A stretch of DNA of 64,000 bases, taken from NCBI RefSeq assembly GCF_022828245.2, contig NZ_CP157587.1, positions 496,001 through 560,000 of the forward strand, given 5' to 3'. The stretch is from Nanosynbacter sp900555675. GTDB lineage: Bacteria; Patescibacteriota; Saccharimonadia; Saccharimonadales; Saccharimonadaceae. Both the position numbers and the translations under genes were made by a program. The first letter of the stretch is position 1. The number at the start of each line of letters is the position of its first letter. The notes under the pieces are model-generated. The model did no database searches. It saw only the letters and a program-made list of their open reading frames with translations, and was not told the origin of the DNA. Positions 14,772 through 23,326 of this stretch are shown here, one piece after another.

Positions 14772-16061
14772 TTAATCTTTAAATTGTGAGAAAAATTGGT
14801 TTTTCCTAGCAATCCACTCCGGCGTTTGCCTGACCAAGTATTTATCGTCCTCGGTGCTATGAAGGTTGATTTTTATAGACTCCTCTAGCCATACGCCGCC
14901 GCTTGAACCCTTAAACAGAGCAACACCTTCAGATTTCAATTTGTCGCGCACGAAAGACCCAGCCTCGATGGCATTCTTACATTCCTTCACCTGACAACCT
15001 CTTTGGCGTGCGGCCGGCGCCAAATATTGATTAGCTTTCTCACCAACCGTCACAACCCAATCCAACAAATCAGGACTACAGTGCGAACCAAGTTCAGCGT
15101 GAGCTTGCTCGAAAATTCCCTTTAAGCCATTCATATTGCCAAGTACAGCAATTCGCTGCGGAGTATCAATTCGATACAAAGACTGTAAAGCCGCCAAAGC
15201 AGTCAACGGCGTCGAACTATAACTATCATCAATCAACCAAGTATTATCCGCACCCTTCAGTAAATTCATCCTACCAGGCAGTGGGCGCAAATTTTCTATG
15301 CCCTTTTTTATATTCTCCTCAGTTTCACCAAACGCATAACCAATAGCTGCTGCCACGATCGCTGGACGAATATTATGCTCACCAATTAGCTTAACGTTGA
15401 CTTCTAGTCCATTAGGATTTTCTGGCGACATAATAAAGCCGTGATGTCCGTCTTTCAGAGAAAAATTACGATCGTCAAAATTATACTCCGCCACTGGATC
15501 ACTTCCGTAAGTAGTGATATTAGGATTTGTCAAAAAGCTAGCAAAACGCCCGTCAATGTCATCACGATTTATCATCGCCATTCGCGAGAAATTCGCCAGT
15601 GAAATCATCTCATTCGCCACTTCTTCCAAGGAATATTCAACCTGCATTCGACCATTTGTCACAGAAGTTACAACCGTAATATCCGGCACAACATAAGCCT
15701 TAAACCAATCGTTATAGCCAAGTTCCTTTGGATTAAATTCCTGAACAATCACTTGGACTTCCGGTTTTTCGGCCTTAATTCTCTTCTTTACAGCGCGCAT
15801 TACTTTCCACCATTTGAACAAGCCTTTTTCAGGCATTTTCACGCCCATCATCTGGAGGAAAACATCAGCTTTTGTCTTCGGCTCTTCATTGCGAAGCTGA
15901 ATATCAAATTGTTGCGCCAAAACCGTACCGATAGCTATTTTCGCGCTAGCCTTTCCAGCGCTACCAGTTATCGCCACAAGCTTCACGTCTGGATGAACAG
16001 CAAAAAATTCTCGTACTAATTTTGCTAATTTTTCTTCCCTTTTTTTTGAAACAGTAACCAT
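14772..16061 (-). CDS. Mur ligase family protein, MurF-like, with altered P-loop
   Basis: This is an ATP-dependent amide ligase of peptidoglycan precursor synthesis, closest to MurF (adds D-Ala-D-Ala to UDP-MurNAc-tripeptide). The three Mur domains can be followed: an ATP loop TGSAGKASAK (about 31-40), NRDDIDGR and GEHN in the central domain, then LPGRMNLLKG and IDDSYSSTP in the C-terminal domain. There are 429 residues and no separate N-terminal substrate domain of full size. Oddity: the residue after the P-loop lysine is Ala instead of the Thr that normally holds Mg-ATP. The -10 TATGAT (16068-16073) lies 6 nt before the ATG. It could act on a related substrate rather than be classical MurF. 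Confidence 0.78.
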   Translation of the reverse strand: MVTVSKKREEKLAKLVREFFAVHPDVKLVAITGSAGKASAKIAIGTVLAQQFDIQLRNEEPKTKADVFLQMMGVKMPEKGLFKWWKVMRAVKKRIKAEKPEVQVIVQEFNPKELGYNDWFKAYVVPDITVVTSVTNGRMQVEYSLEEVANEMISLANFSRMAMINRDDIDGRFASFLTNPNITTYGSDPVAEYNFDDRNFSLKDGHHGFIMSPENPNGLEVNVKLIGEHNIRPAIVAAAIGYAFGETEENIKKGIENLRPLPGRMNLLKGADNTWLIDDSYSSTPLTALAALQSLYRIDTPQRIAVLGNMNGLKGIFEQAHAELGSHCSPDLLDWVVTVGEKANQYLAPAARQRGCQVKECKNAIEAGSFVRDKLKSEGVALFKGSSGGVWLEESIKINLHSTEDDKYLVRQTPEWIARKNQFFSQFKD

Positions 16062-16090
16062 AGCTATATCATACCATAAGCATTATAGAA

Positions 16091-16181
16091 GAGCTGCTAC
16101 GCGCCCACCCGGGGCATATTTGAATGTGTGTTTGTCTTTCAATTGGCAAGCATAGGAGAATGCCCCTATGCGTACCAGCTC
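16091..16181. ncRNA. Unassigned structured element between ligA and the Mur ligase gene
   Basis: A 12-bp stem with one mismatch, GAGCTGCTACGC (16091-16102) / GCGTACCAGCTC (16170-16181), closes a 67-nt interior. Inside, GGGGCAT (16111-16117) can pair with ATGCCCC (16160-16166). Alternatively GCATAGG (16150-16156) can pair with CCTATGC (16165-16171). The last two options exclude each other. On the minus strand a plausible promoter (TTGTGT, 17 bp, CATAAT) precedes the element. It matches no RNA family I can recall, and either strand could be the transcribed one. The rest of the gap to 16236 shows nothing else. Confidence 0.4.
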
Positions 16182-16236
16182 ATGTTTAATTATGCATTAT
16201 CACCCAAAAAAACACAAGCTTTATGTCTCACTGCGA

Positions 16237-18258
16237 CTATTGATCTGTATCGCTTATCATTTTCAATAGTTCTTGCTCGTCAATGATTTTCGTGCCGTAT
16301 TGCTCAGCCTTTTTCAATTTGCTAGCACCAACCTTACCACCAGCCACCAAATATGTCGTGTCTTTAGAAACTGCGGTTTGAAAAACTCCACCGAGATTAC
16401 GAATTTTATCCGCAGCAGCGTCGCGTCCCATAGATTTCAGAGTACCCGTGACGACAAAACTTTTTCCGCTCAAGTTACCAGACTTTTTATTAAACTGAGG
16501 AAGAACTCCCAATTCTGTGAATTTATTGAGCAATTTTACATTATCCTCATCAGCAAACCACGCCACCACAGATTCGGCAACAATTTCACCCACGCCATCA
16601 ACTTGTCGCAAATCATCAATCGTCGCTTTCGCCAAATTTTCCATACTTTCAAAATGATTCGTCAAATCAATCGCCGTTTGCGCGCCAATATGACGGATTC
16701 CCAGACCGTACAAAAATCGCTCTAATTCTGGGCTTTTTTTATCAGCAATTGCCGAGATTAACTTTTGCGCAGAAATATCAGCAAACCGATCCAACTTCAA
16801 CAAATCGTCTTTAGTAAGCGTAAAAATATCCGCCAAATCGCCAACCAAACCATTGTCAATCAAAACTTCCACGTTCTTTTCACCAAGCGTATCAATGTCA
16901 AGCGCGCCCTTAGACGCGAAGTGTGCCAAAGCTCGCTTCAAAATCAGCGGACCACTAGAGCCCTTAACTCGGTAAACGGCTTCACCTTCCGGTCGCACAA
17001 ATTCCAACTCCGGATATTGCCGTTTTAGCTCTGCTTTATAATCAATTGGCTCAGAATCTGCGGGTCGCAACTCCTTCAAAACATTCTCAACTTGCGGAAT
17101 AATATCGCCCGCTTTAAAAATCACTACAGTGTCGCCTCGTCGAATATCCAAACGCTCAATTTCATCGGCGTTATGCAAACTGGCGTGCTGCACCGTAGTT
17201 CCCGCCACCACTACTGGATCAAACACAGCCACTGGAGTTGCCGCGCCAGTTCGCCCGATAGAAATGACTATATCCCGAACAATTGTTGTAGCTTCTTCGG
17301 CCGCGTACTTATAAGCCACCGCCCCACGCGGATTTTTACCCACCATCCCGAGATTGTCATATATCTCTCGATCGTTAATCTTAATAACCAGCCCGTCCGT
17401 ATTGAACGGCAAATCATGACGCTTATCGCTCCATTCATCAACAAATTTCATCACGTCGGACAAATTATCAAAAACACTGGCTTGCTGATTGCGAGAAATC
17501 CCCAGCGCCGTCAAAGCCTCGTAAGCAAAACTATTCGTCGGAACTTCCGAACTATCATCGCGAATCACATCATATCCGCGAAAATGCAACGGGCGCGCCG
17601 CCACCAGTGCAGGATCTAATTGACGAATTGTCCCCGCAGCCAAATTGCGCGGATTGGCAAATGTAGGCAGCCCTAGAGATTTCTGCTTTTCATTAAGCTC
17701 CTCAAAATCCCGTTTCAGCATGACAATTTCGCCACGAATCTCTGTCCGACCGTGTAAAAAATTCTCAAAACCCGCCGCTTCACGCAGACGAAGCGGTACG
17801 TTTTTAATAGTCCGAACATTATTCGTTACATCTTCACCCACAAAACTGTCGCCACGTGTCACAGCTTGCGACAATACGCCGTCGACATAAATCAACGCGC
17901 ACGCCAAGCCGTCCATTTTTATATCCGTAAAAAATTCATGTCGCTGACCCGGTATCAATTTATCAGTTCGCTCAATCCACGCCTCAATTTCACCCTTATC
18001 GAAAACGTCATTCAAACTAACCATTCGGCGCGCGTGCTCTACCTTTTGAAAACCGTCGAGCAACTTATTTCCAACTCGCTGCGTAGGACTATCAATAGTA
18101 ATCAGTTCCGGATGATCCGATTCAATTTTCTTCAGCTCATCCATCAGACTGTCATAAACCGCATCGCTCACACTTGGCTTATCTAAGGTGTAGTATTCAT
18201 AGCTATAACGATTTAACAGGTCTTTAATTTCGTCAATTCTTGGTTTTTTTGGTGTCAC
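16237..18258 (-). CDS. ligA: NAD-dependent DNA ligase
   Basis: This replicative and repair ligase uses NAD+. The domains appear in order: domain Ia NAD-binding (EYYTLDKPSVSDAVYD), adenylation with catalytic Lys in KMDG (DIKMDGLACALIY, near residue 114), OB fold, a zinc finger reduced in cysteines, helix-hairpin-helix repeats, and a C-terminal BRCT domain (GKSFVVTGTLKSMGRDAA). The length of about 673 fits the family. A GTG start at 18258 is preferred because AAAGGTGG lies 6 nt upstream; a longer reading from 18291 exists. It overlaps the preceding membrane-protein gene by 26 nt. The region where the ligase zinc finger belongs (about residues 400-430) lacks an obvious four-Cys set. Confidence 0.94.
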   Translation of the reverse strand: MTPKKPRIDEIKDLLNRYSYEYYTLDKPSVSDAVYDSLMDELKKIESDHPELITIDSPTQRVGNKLLDGFQKVEHARRMVSLNDVFDKGEIEAWIERTDKLIPGQRHEFFTDIKMDGLACALIYVDGVLSQAVTRGDSFVGEDVTNNVRTIKNVPLRLREAAGFENFLHGRTEIRGEIVMLKRDFEELNEKQKSLGLPTFANPRNLAAGTIRQLDPALVAARPLHFRGYDVIRDDSSEVPTNSFAYEALTALGISRNQQASVFDNLSDVMKFVDEWSDKRHDLPFNTDGLVIKINDREIYDNLGMVGKNPRGAVAYKYAAEEATTIVRDIVISIGRTGAATPVAVFDPVVVAGTTVQHASLHNADEIERLDIRRGDTVVIFKAGDIIPQVENVLKELRPADSEPIDYKAELKRQYPELEFVRPEGEAVYRVKGSSGPLILKRALAHFASKGALDIDTLGEKNVEVLIDNGLVGDLADIFTLTKDDLLKLDRFADISAQKLISAIADKKSPELERFLYGLGIRHIGAQTAIDLTNHFESMENLAKATIDDLRQVDGVGEIVAESVVAWFADEDNVKLLNKFTELGVLPQFNKKSGNLSGKSFVVTGTLKSMGRDAAADKIRNLGGVFQTAVSKDTTYLVAGGKVGASKLKKAEQYGTKIIDEQELLKMISDTDQ

Positions 18259-19330
18259 TTTCAACCACCTTTCTGTAGAACAAATAGACATACACAGAAA
18301 CCATAATTATCGTTACGTAAAGTAAAATCAAGCCAGTTGTCGGGACAATTGGTAGCCAGTCGATACCGCTAATCCATCCCTTCAGCGCGCCGTCAAGCAG
18401 AATTACCGGAATCAAAACGACCGCCCACAAAAGTACGGACAGAACAACAGCCCACGCAAATCTCAGCAGAATCCTTAGTCTTCGACCCGTCACAATATCA
18501 CCCGACAGACGCAGCGCGTGAAACGGATACATCCCCGGCAACGTTACAATGATCATCGCAAAAACCGTAGAAGTCGCCCAATAGACGGACATCGCCACTA
18601 TCAGAATCGCCGCACCGCCAGCCGCCATCAGAATCGGCGTTTGATTTAACACTCCCGAAGCATTAAGCGCGCTATAAATAATCACCGCCACTGCCGCCGG
18701 CACCATTTGAATTAGGAAAACTCCGATGACAATTATCAGCGCAATTATGGGCGACCCAGAACTGTACAAACCGTCGCGCATTTTCGGTTTTTTACCAATT
18801 AAAATAGCTCGCGTTAGCCAAACAGACGACAGCCAAGTTAATAGCCCCAGAAAAATTCCCGCCGCTTGCTGAATATTTCCACCAGCCGTTCCACTGCCAG
18901 AAATATAGCTAACCGCAACGCCAGAGAACAGGCTAATTGTTGTATAAATTCCGCCGAATCCATTTGACTCAGCCTGATTCATCACATCCTTAAGTTGCTG
19001 GTATGTATCTTGCGACATGACGCTAGCTAAAGCAAACGTCAATATTGACATAACGACGATTAACGCCAAAAAAGTCTTCTTATTTCGCCACACTAGACGG
19101 CAAGCTTCGCTAGTCAGCGACCAATATCCTGGAATTTTAAGATCTCGTTGGTAATCTCGTCGCTTCGTTAACCGAAAACTACGATGAGGTCGGCGCTGCA
19201 GAAAATTACGTCGCTGCTGATTTAATTTACTAAAGTCACGCTTAATACCAGACCATACGCCTTTTTTATGATCAGCATTTGACCTCTTAGGATTTTTGAC
19301 TACTCGTTTTTTGGAGGTTTTCGTTGCCAT
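18233..19330 (-). CDS. Polytopic membrane protein with basic N-terminus, unknown
   Basis: The first 75 residues are very basic (Lys/Arg-rich, SKKRVVKNPKRS, then QQRRNFLQRRPHRSFRLTKR), followed by six transmembrane helices (about 84-104, 120-138, 150-170, 190-215, 228-255 and 280-350 in pairs). The arrangement resembles proteins that tether the envelope to nucleic acid or ribosomes, but there is no family signature that I recognise. It ends overlapping ligA and starts 2 bp before the htpX stop, so htpX, this gene and ligA form one transcription unit from the htpX promoter. Confidence 0.65.
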   Translation of the reverse strand: MATKTSKKRVVKNPKRSNADHKKGVWSGIKRDFSKLNQQRRNFLQRRPHRSFRLTKRRDYQRDLKIPGYWSLTSEACRLVWRNKKTFLALIVVMSILTFALASVMSQDTYQQLKDVMNQAESNGFGGIYTTISLFSGVAVSYISGSGTAGGNIQQAAGIFLGLLTWLSSVWLTRAILIGKKPKMRDGLYSSGSPIIALIIVIGVFLIQMVPAAVAVIIYSALNASGVLNQTPILMAAGGAAILIVAMSVYWATSTVFAMIIVTLPGMYPFHALRLSGDIVTGRRLRILLRFAWAVVLSVLLWAVVLIPVILLDGALKGWISGIDWLPIVPTTGLILLYVTIIMVSVYVYLFYRKVVESDTKKTKN

Positions 19331-19332
19331 AA

Positions 19333-20208
19333 TTACATCTTTGTTGCGTTATTTCTCAACCTTGCAATTCTGTCTTCTAGCGGTGGATGAGTACTAAATA
19401 GTTTTGAGAAAAATCCGGGTTTCAAAGGATTATTCATGAACAAATTGGCGGTGGAAGAACTTTGTTTTTGCATTGGTCTGCCGTATTGACGTAACTTTTC
19501 CAGCGCGCTTGCTAATCCTTCAGTGTCTCGTGTCAATAGCACTCCCGAAGCATCCGCCAGATATTCACGCTGTCTACTGACTGCCAGCTGGGTTATCGTT
19601 GCCAAAAGCGGCGCCAATATACCCACAATCAACCCGAAAGCGTAGATGATAGGATTAACGTCTCTGTCACGGTCATCGCTATAAAACATCATTCTAAGTG
19701 CCAAATCTGCAAATAGGCCAATCGCACTAACCAGGCCAAAAGCGATCATACTCACGCGGATGTCGTAATTTCGCACGTGACTCATTTCATGCGCCATAAC
19801 CGCCTCCAGCTCTCGCTTGTCCATAACATCCAAAAGCCCAGTGGTCGCACCAACAATGGCATGATTTGGGTCGCGACCAGTCGCAAAAGCATTTGGGGCT
19901 GGATCGTCGATAATATAGACTTTCGGCATCGGCATACCAGAGGCGATAGACAAATTTTCCACCACTCGCCAAAGCTCAGGAGCGTCATTTTTACTAATTT
20001 CCTGAGCGCCAGTCATCATCATAGCCAACTTACCAGCTATAAAATACTGCAACCAAGCATACAATATCGCACATATAAAAATGATAAGTGCCAGTGAATA
20101 GCTATCAGTCGCCGCTCCAATAAACAAACCGATGACTCCAATAATTATCACAAACACAGACATAATTAATATTGTGTTGCGTTTGTTTTGAGAAACTGCA
20201 TTGTACAT
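19333..20208 (-). CDS. htpX: Membrane zinc metalloprotease HtpX
   Basis: This is an M48-family integral membrane protease for quality control of membrane proteins. The zinc motif HExxH is AVMAHEMSHVRNYDI (near 140-150); the third ligand Glu lies in the SRQREYLADASG segment. Four hydrophobic helices flank the catalytic domain, and the 291 residues match the family. The -10 TATAAT (20215-20220) is 6 nt before the ATG. Its neighbour lemA on the same strand is a common partner in Firmicutes and CPR genomes; a terminator separates the two here. Confidence 0.95.
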   Translation of the reverse strand: MYNAVSQNKRNTILIMSVFVIIIGVIGLFIGAATDSYSLALIIFICAILYAWLQYFIAGKLAMMMTGAQEISKNDAPELWRVVENLSIASGMPMPKVYIIDDPAPNAFATGRDPNHAIVGATTGLLDVMDKRELEAVMAHEMSHVRNYDIRVSMIAFGLVSAIGLFADLALRMMFYSDDRDRDVNPIIYAFGLIVGILAPLLATITQLAVSRQREYLADASGVLLTRDTEGLASALEKLRQYGRPMQKQSSSTANLFMNNPLKPGFFSKLFSTHPPLEDRIARLRNNATKM

Positions 20209-20223
20209 ATGTTAATTATACCA

Positions 20224-20256
20224 AAAATCGCCCGCTAAAAATAGACGAGCGATTTT
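20224..20256 (-). terminator. Terminator between lemA and htpX
   Basis: The stem AAAATCGC/GCGATTTT, extended by CCG/CGA pairs, is followed on the minus strand by a T-run that leads straight into the htpX promoter. Confidence 0.7.
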
Positions 20257-20271
20257 CATTTCAGAGTTCAA

Positions 20272-20841
20272 TTAGAACTTTACTTCAACCGGATTTTCGA
20301 CACTTGCGCGATCCTTAACGTCGAAGAATTCCTTAGCTTGGAAGCCAAACATTCCCGCGATGATGTTTGTTGGGAAAGTCTGGATCTTCGTGTTCAGGTC
20401 GCGAACGCCACCGTTGTAGAATCGGCGAGCTGCTTGGATTTTATCCTCAGTGTCAACCAATTCCTGCTGCAATTGCAAGAAGTTCTGGTTTGCTTTCAAT
20501 TCTGGGTAAGCCTCAGATACGGCGAACAAGCTCTTCAAAGCGCCTTCCAAAGCATTTTCAGCCTTGGCGGTTTCAGCCACGCTGCCGGCATTCATAATTG
20601 CCGAACGAGCTTCTGCAACCTTCTCAAACACTTCTTTTTCGTGTGTAGCATAGCCTTTTACTGAGTTTACCAAATTTGGAATTAGATCAGTTCGGCGCTT
20701 TAACTGGACAGTAATATCACTCCACGCTTCTTCTACGCGGTTACGCAATACAACCAAACCGTTGTATGCACCAATTACAACTCCTACGAGCACTAATAAA
20801 ACTACTACTGTAACAATAAGTACAATTACCAATGGACTCAT
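20272..20841 (-). CDS. lemA: LemA family protein
   Basis: LemA proteins have an N-terminal transmembrane helix (residues 5-26) and a cytoplasmic or periplasmic helical-bundle domain. Signature segments: YNGLVVLRNRVEEAWSDI, VQLKRRTDLIPNLVNSVKGY, and RRFYNGGVRDLNTKIQTFP near the C-terminus. The length of 189 residues is standard. The biochemical function is unknown; it pairs genomically with HtpX, as here. A Shine-Dalgarno (AAGGTAAG) precedes the ATG. Confidence 0.95.
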   Translation of the reverse strand: MSPLVIVLIVTVVVLLVLVGVVIGAYNGLVVLRNRVEEAWSDITVQLKRRTDLIPNLVNSVKGYATHEKEVFEKVAEARSAIMNAGSVAETAKAENALEGALKSLFAVSEAYPELKANQNFLQLQQELVDTEDKIQAARRFYNGGVRDLNTKIQTFPTNIIAGMFGFQAKEFFDVKDRASVENPVEVKF

Positions 20842-20888
20842 TTCTTACCTTGTCCCTTTCCTATTCAATATTACTTTCTTTACAACTT

Positions 20889-20974
20889 TGGTGCGCAAGG
20901 CGGGAATCGAACCCGCACGACTTTTGGTCAAGGGATTTTAAGTCCCTCGCGTCTACCAATTCCGCCACTCGCGC
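20889..20974 (-). tRNA. tRNA-Leu (anticodon TAA)
   Basis: This class II tRNA has a long variable arm. Acceptor stem GCGCGAG/CTTGCGC, anticodon loop CTTAAAA between GGGA and TCCC arms, T-arm GCGGG-TTCGATT-CCCGC, discriminator A and an encoded CCA. Confidence 0.96.
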
Positions 20975-21098
20975 TTATTTATATACAATCCAGACGCCCG
21001 CGCGCCAGACTACTTATATTATACTATATTTGCTAAGTAAATTGTACAATTTCGCAAAATAAAAAATAGCCCAATATTCGGGACTATTTATCAAAAAT

Positions 21099-21172
21099 TG
21101 GAGGCACGTACGAGAATCGAACTCGTCTAAAAGGTTTTGCAGACCTCTGCGTAACCGCTCCGCCAACGCGCC
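21099..21172 (-). tRNA. tRNA-Cys (anticodon GCA)
   Basis: Acceptor stem GGCGCGT/ACGTGCC with one G-U pair, anticodon loop CTGCAAA (GCA), T-arm ACGAG-TTCGATT-CTCGT and TCCA end. A TATAAT (21182-21187) lies about 10 nt upstream. It forms the left flank of the accessory element. Confidence 0.95.
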
Positions 21173-21235
21173 ACCGCTTTTATTATATCAGATTTTACAA
21201 AACATATCACAAACAATTCATCTAATAATTGCAAT

Positions 21236-21388
21236 ATGTTTGGTGCAACAAAAGCGACAACCTTTGAACACATCTGTAGTATAGCAGAGTGGCTATTCAA
21301 TTGCTACAACTCAGACGCTATTAAGATGTCAGACATTCCCTTTTCTCAGAAGCAATTACAGTTGTCGACACAAGATTATAAATACTAG
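21236..21388 (+). CDS. Possible 50-residue small protein
   Basis: This is an open frame of 50 codons in the gap after tRNA-Cys. It has natural-looking composition (amphipathic FEHICSIAEWLFNCYNSDAI, then a polar tail ending KY) and a -10-like TAATAA 7 nt before the ATG, the leaderless spacing seen elsewhere here. The stop lies inside the palindrome 21374-21401. There is no recognised family. It may be a small regulator of the element or a remnant. Confidence 0.3.
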   Translation: MFGATKATTFEHICSIAEWLFNCYNSDAIKMSDIPFSQKQLQLSTQDYKY

Positions 21389-21401
21389 TATTTCTATAAT
21401 C
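21374..21401. repeat. 28-bp palindrome at the left edge of the element
   Basis: The perfect core AAATACTAGTATTT is flanked by arms GATTAT and ATAATC with a 2-nt asymmetry. There is no T-run on the minus strand, so it is not a canonical terminator for the 21426 gene. It could be a recombinase or replication-protein site, or a convergent-gene hairpin. Confidence 0.45.
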
Positions 21402-21425
21402 AAGCATATTTGAACAGGGCTCTAT

Positions 21426-23132
21426 CTATTTTAAGTCTAAATTGAAGTTAGTACCCAGTATTGGACCAACAGTTTTTAGATACTCATTGGTCTTTTCCAT
21501 ATTATCACCGCCTGACCTGACATATATCTCAAAACCCTCATGCGATAGGTTCACGCCAAGCGAATGCCCCCTTAGCACTTCTAGTACATAATCCTGCGTT
21601 GAGCCCAAGGCAGTTTTCTTTACATTATTGACATACGCCGCAGCCCCTAGGCTAAGTACGGCGCTAAGGGCATCCTTTTTAAGTTCATCTCCATGTTTAC
21701 TAGATTCAAATATCTCAATAAAGCACCTTAAGCCTCTCACAGACAACCAAGCTCCATCATTATTATTCGCAAGGCACGCCGCCTCGCCATAACTAAGGTG
21801 TTCATACATTAAGCTGAATAATGTGTTGGATATATCAGACGCATATGAATCAGAATCATTGGAAGGCTTATAGTAATCGATTAGTCTTTTACCAATAACA
21901 TATAGCATATCAAAATATATGAGTGGATATGAAGTTTCGGCGTTATTATTGGAGTACACCCAGCCAAATGACAAGGCAGTATTTACTAATGAACCAAACT
22001 CCGTACCATGGGGGTCTTGCATTATTGTTTTACGCTCCGGAGCATGAGACTCTAAGTATCTCTCACCAAGCCTCCCCAAACTCCTAAAAATATCCTCTAC
22101 GGGCGGGTACGCCTCTCTCCTGGTGGACTTGTCCATCTTTAATATCAACTCACCACACTCTCTATATGACTCCATAATCCGTTTGAACACTAGTGGATAT
22201 TCTCCCATTGAGTCCTGTGCGGTATTCTCCCAATATGCTTGAATGCTAGTCGTTAGGGCGGGATCTATTTCTATAAGAGTTAGAGCAACTCTATGAGACG
22301 ATTCAACCGCCTCAAATATAAAGCTCAAACCACCATTAATCGTCGCACTTTCCGACATACGCTCTAGCGCTTTGCAATAGTAAGCTATAACTTGACCGAG
22401 ATACCTACAGTTGTTATCAGCCGTAAGATCGGTAATTATAGACTCAAAAGTTTTTAATGTAGCAACGAATGAGAATAGGTCTCCCTTCTTGATATGGGCG
22501 GTTAAATATGATTCTAGTGGAATTAATGGGTTTTCTAAATGTACACCCTCCGTTTGCAGCCTCTCATAGTTTGCTAATTCTTTTTCGTATTTCTTTAACT
22601 CTTCCTCTTCTGCTTTTTTCCTATCTTCATCAGACGTTTCACCCTTATCTTTATAAGTAAATACGACTAAATACTTACTCGTTGGCGGAAACGGTCTTGT
22701 AGAGCCTTTGTATGTGAAATACTTGCTGACCTGCTCCATATCAAGATTGTCTTTAAAATGCTTCAGCGCATTTTGAGGTATAAGCAATGAGCTTTGTTGA
22801 TAGATAACTTTGATTGTCATTACCACAGAGGAGAAAATCAAAATTATCAATACTACAAGAAACCACATACTACCAAGCACCTCATTAAACCCTATGTCAT
22901 GAGGATATGTCAACCCAACAATAGCCACAGTGCATAAGCCCGCACTCAAAATCATTGACAAGCCCGTGAAAATAACTGTACGACTTTTGAGCAGCCCCCA
23001 TGCCTGTGCATGAGAAATAACTGGTTGCAACACCTGAGTAAGTGCAATAATTGTGGCTACAGATATACCAAATACGCTAACTATGGTTCCGAATATCGAC
23101 GTATATACGCCAACCACCAACTCAATTGACAT
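21426..23132 (-). CDS. Large membrane-anchored cytoplasmic protein, unknown
   Basis: About 568 residues. Three hydrophobic helices occupy residues 8-35, 50-75 and 88-108. A charged coiled segment (EDRKKAEEEELKKYEKELAN, near 170-190) follows, and then a long, mostly helical cytoplasmic domain of about 370 residues without motifs I know. The start at 23132 (ATG) follows a GGGAGAG Shine-Dalgarno, with a GTG one codon earlier. It is the third gene of a compact operon with a 59-residue Pro/Glu-rich protein and a 164-residue membrane protein. The architecture (small TM protein, linker peptide, TM protein with big helical domain) is what one expects of an effector or exclusion module, but no known defence domain is recognisable. 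Confidence 0.68.
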   Translation of the reverse strand: MSIELVVGVYTSIFGTIVSVFGISVATIIALTQVLQPVISHAQAWGLLKSRTVIFTGLSMILSAGLCTVAIVGLTYPHDIGFNEVLGSMWFLVVLIILIFSSVVMTIKVIYQQSSLLIPQNALKHFKDNLDMEQVSKYFTYKGSTRPFPPTSKYLVVFTYKDKGETSDEDRKKAEEEELKKYEKELANYERLQTEGVHLENPLIPLESYLTAHIKKGDLFSFVATLKTFESIITDLTADNNCRYLGQVIAYYCKALERMSESATINGGLSFIFEAVESSHRVALTLIEIDPALTTSIQAYWENTAQDSMGEYPLVFKRIMESYRECGELILKMDKSTRREAYPPVEDIFRSLGRLGERYLESHAPERKTIMQDPHGTEFGSLVNTALSFGWVYSNNNAETSYPLIYFDMLYVIGKRLIDYYKPSNDSDSYASDISNTLFSLMYEHLSYGEAACLANNNDGAWLSVRGLRCFIEIFESSKHGDELKKDALSAVLSLGAAAYVNNVKKTALGSTQDYVLEVLRGHSLGVNLSHEGFEIYVRSGGDNMEKTNEYLKTVGPILGTNFNLDLK

Positions 23133-23146
23133 CACTCTCCCGGCAA

Positions 23147-23326
23147 CTACAAGCTTTTCTTTTCATGGTCCACGGAAGGGGCGGGCGGTCCCTGCGGGTC
23201 TTCACTGAGCTTAATTGTTTCAATAGAAGCGGCTGGCTGATTTGCATCATTCTTAATCGCCTCAGTCGACGGCTGGGGCAATTGGATTGTTCGTGGCTCA
23301 ACATACGATTCATCTGTGTCAGACAT
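23147..23326 (-). CDS. 59-residue Pro/Glu-rich linker-like protein
   Basis: This gene lies between the two membrane genes of the operon and was found by translating the third frame of that gap. It begins MSDTDESYVEPRTIQ and is rich in Pro, Glu, Ser and Ala without hydrophobic segments, so it is likely disordered. The start overlaps the stop of the preceding 164-residue gene by 8 nt, a tight coupling that argues for real translation. The downstream gene begins 14 nt after its stop. Function unknown. Confidence 0.62.
   Translation of the reverse strand: MSDTDESYVEPRTIQLPQPSTEAIKNDANQPAASIETIKLSEDPQGPPAPSVDHEKKSL

Noticed and set aside
23122..23313. 63-residue minus-strand frame between the element's membrane genes
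   Set aside because: It is Arg/Cys/Met-rich in a shadow-like way. The alternative frame at 23147-23326 overlaps the upstream stop and has protein-like composition, so that one is annotated.
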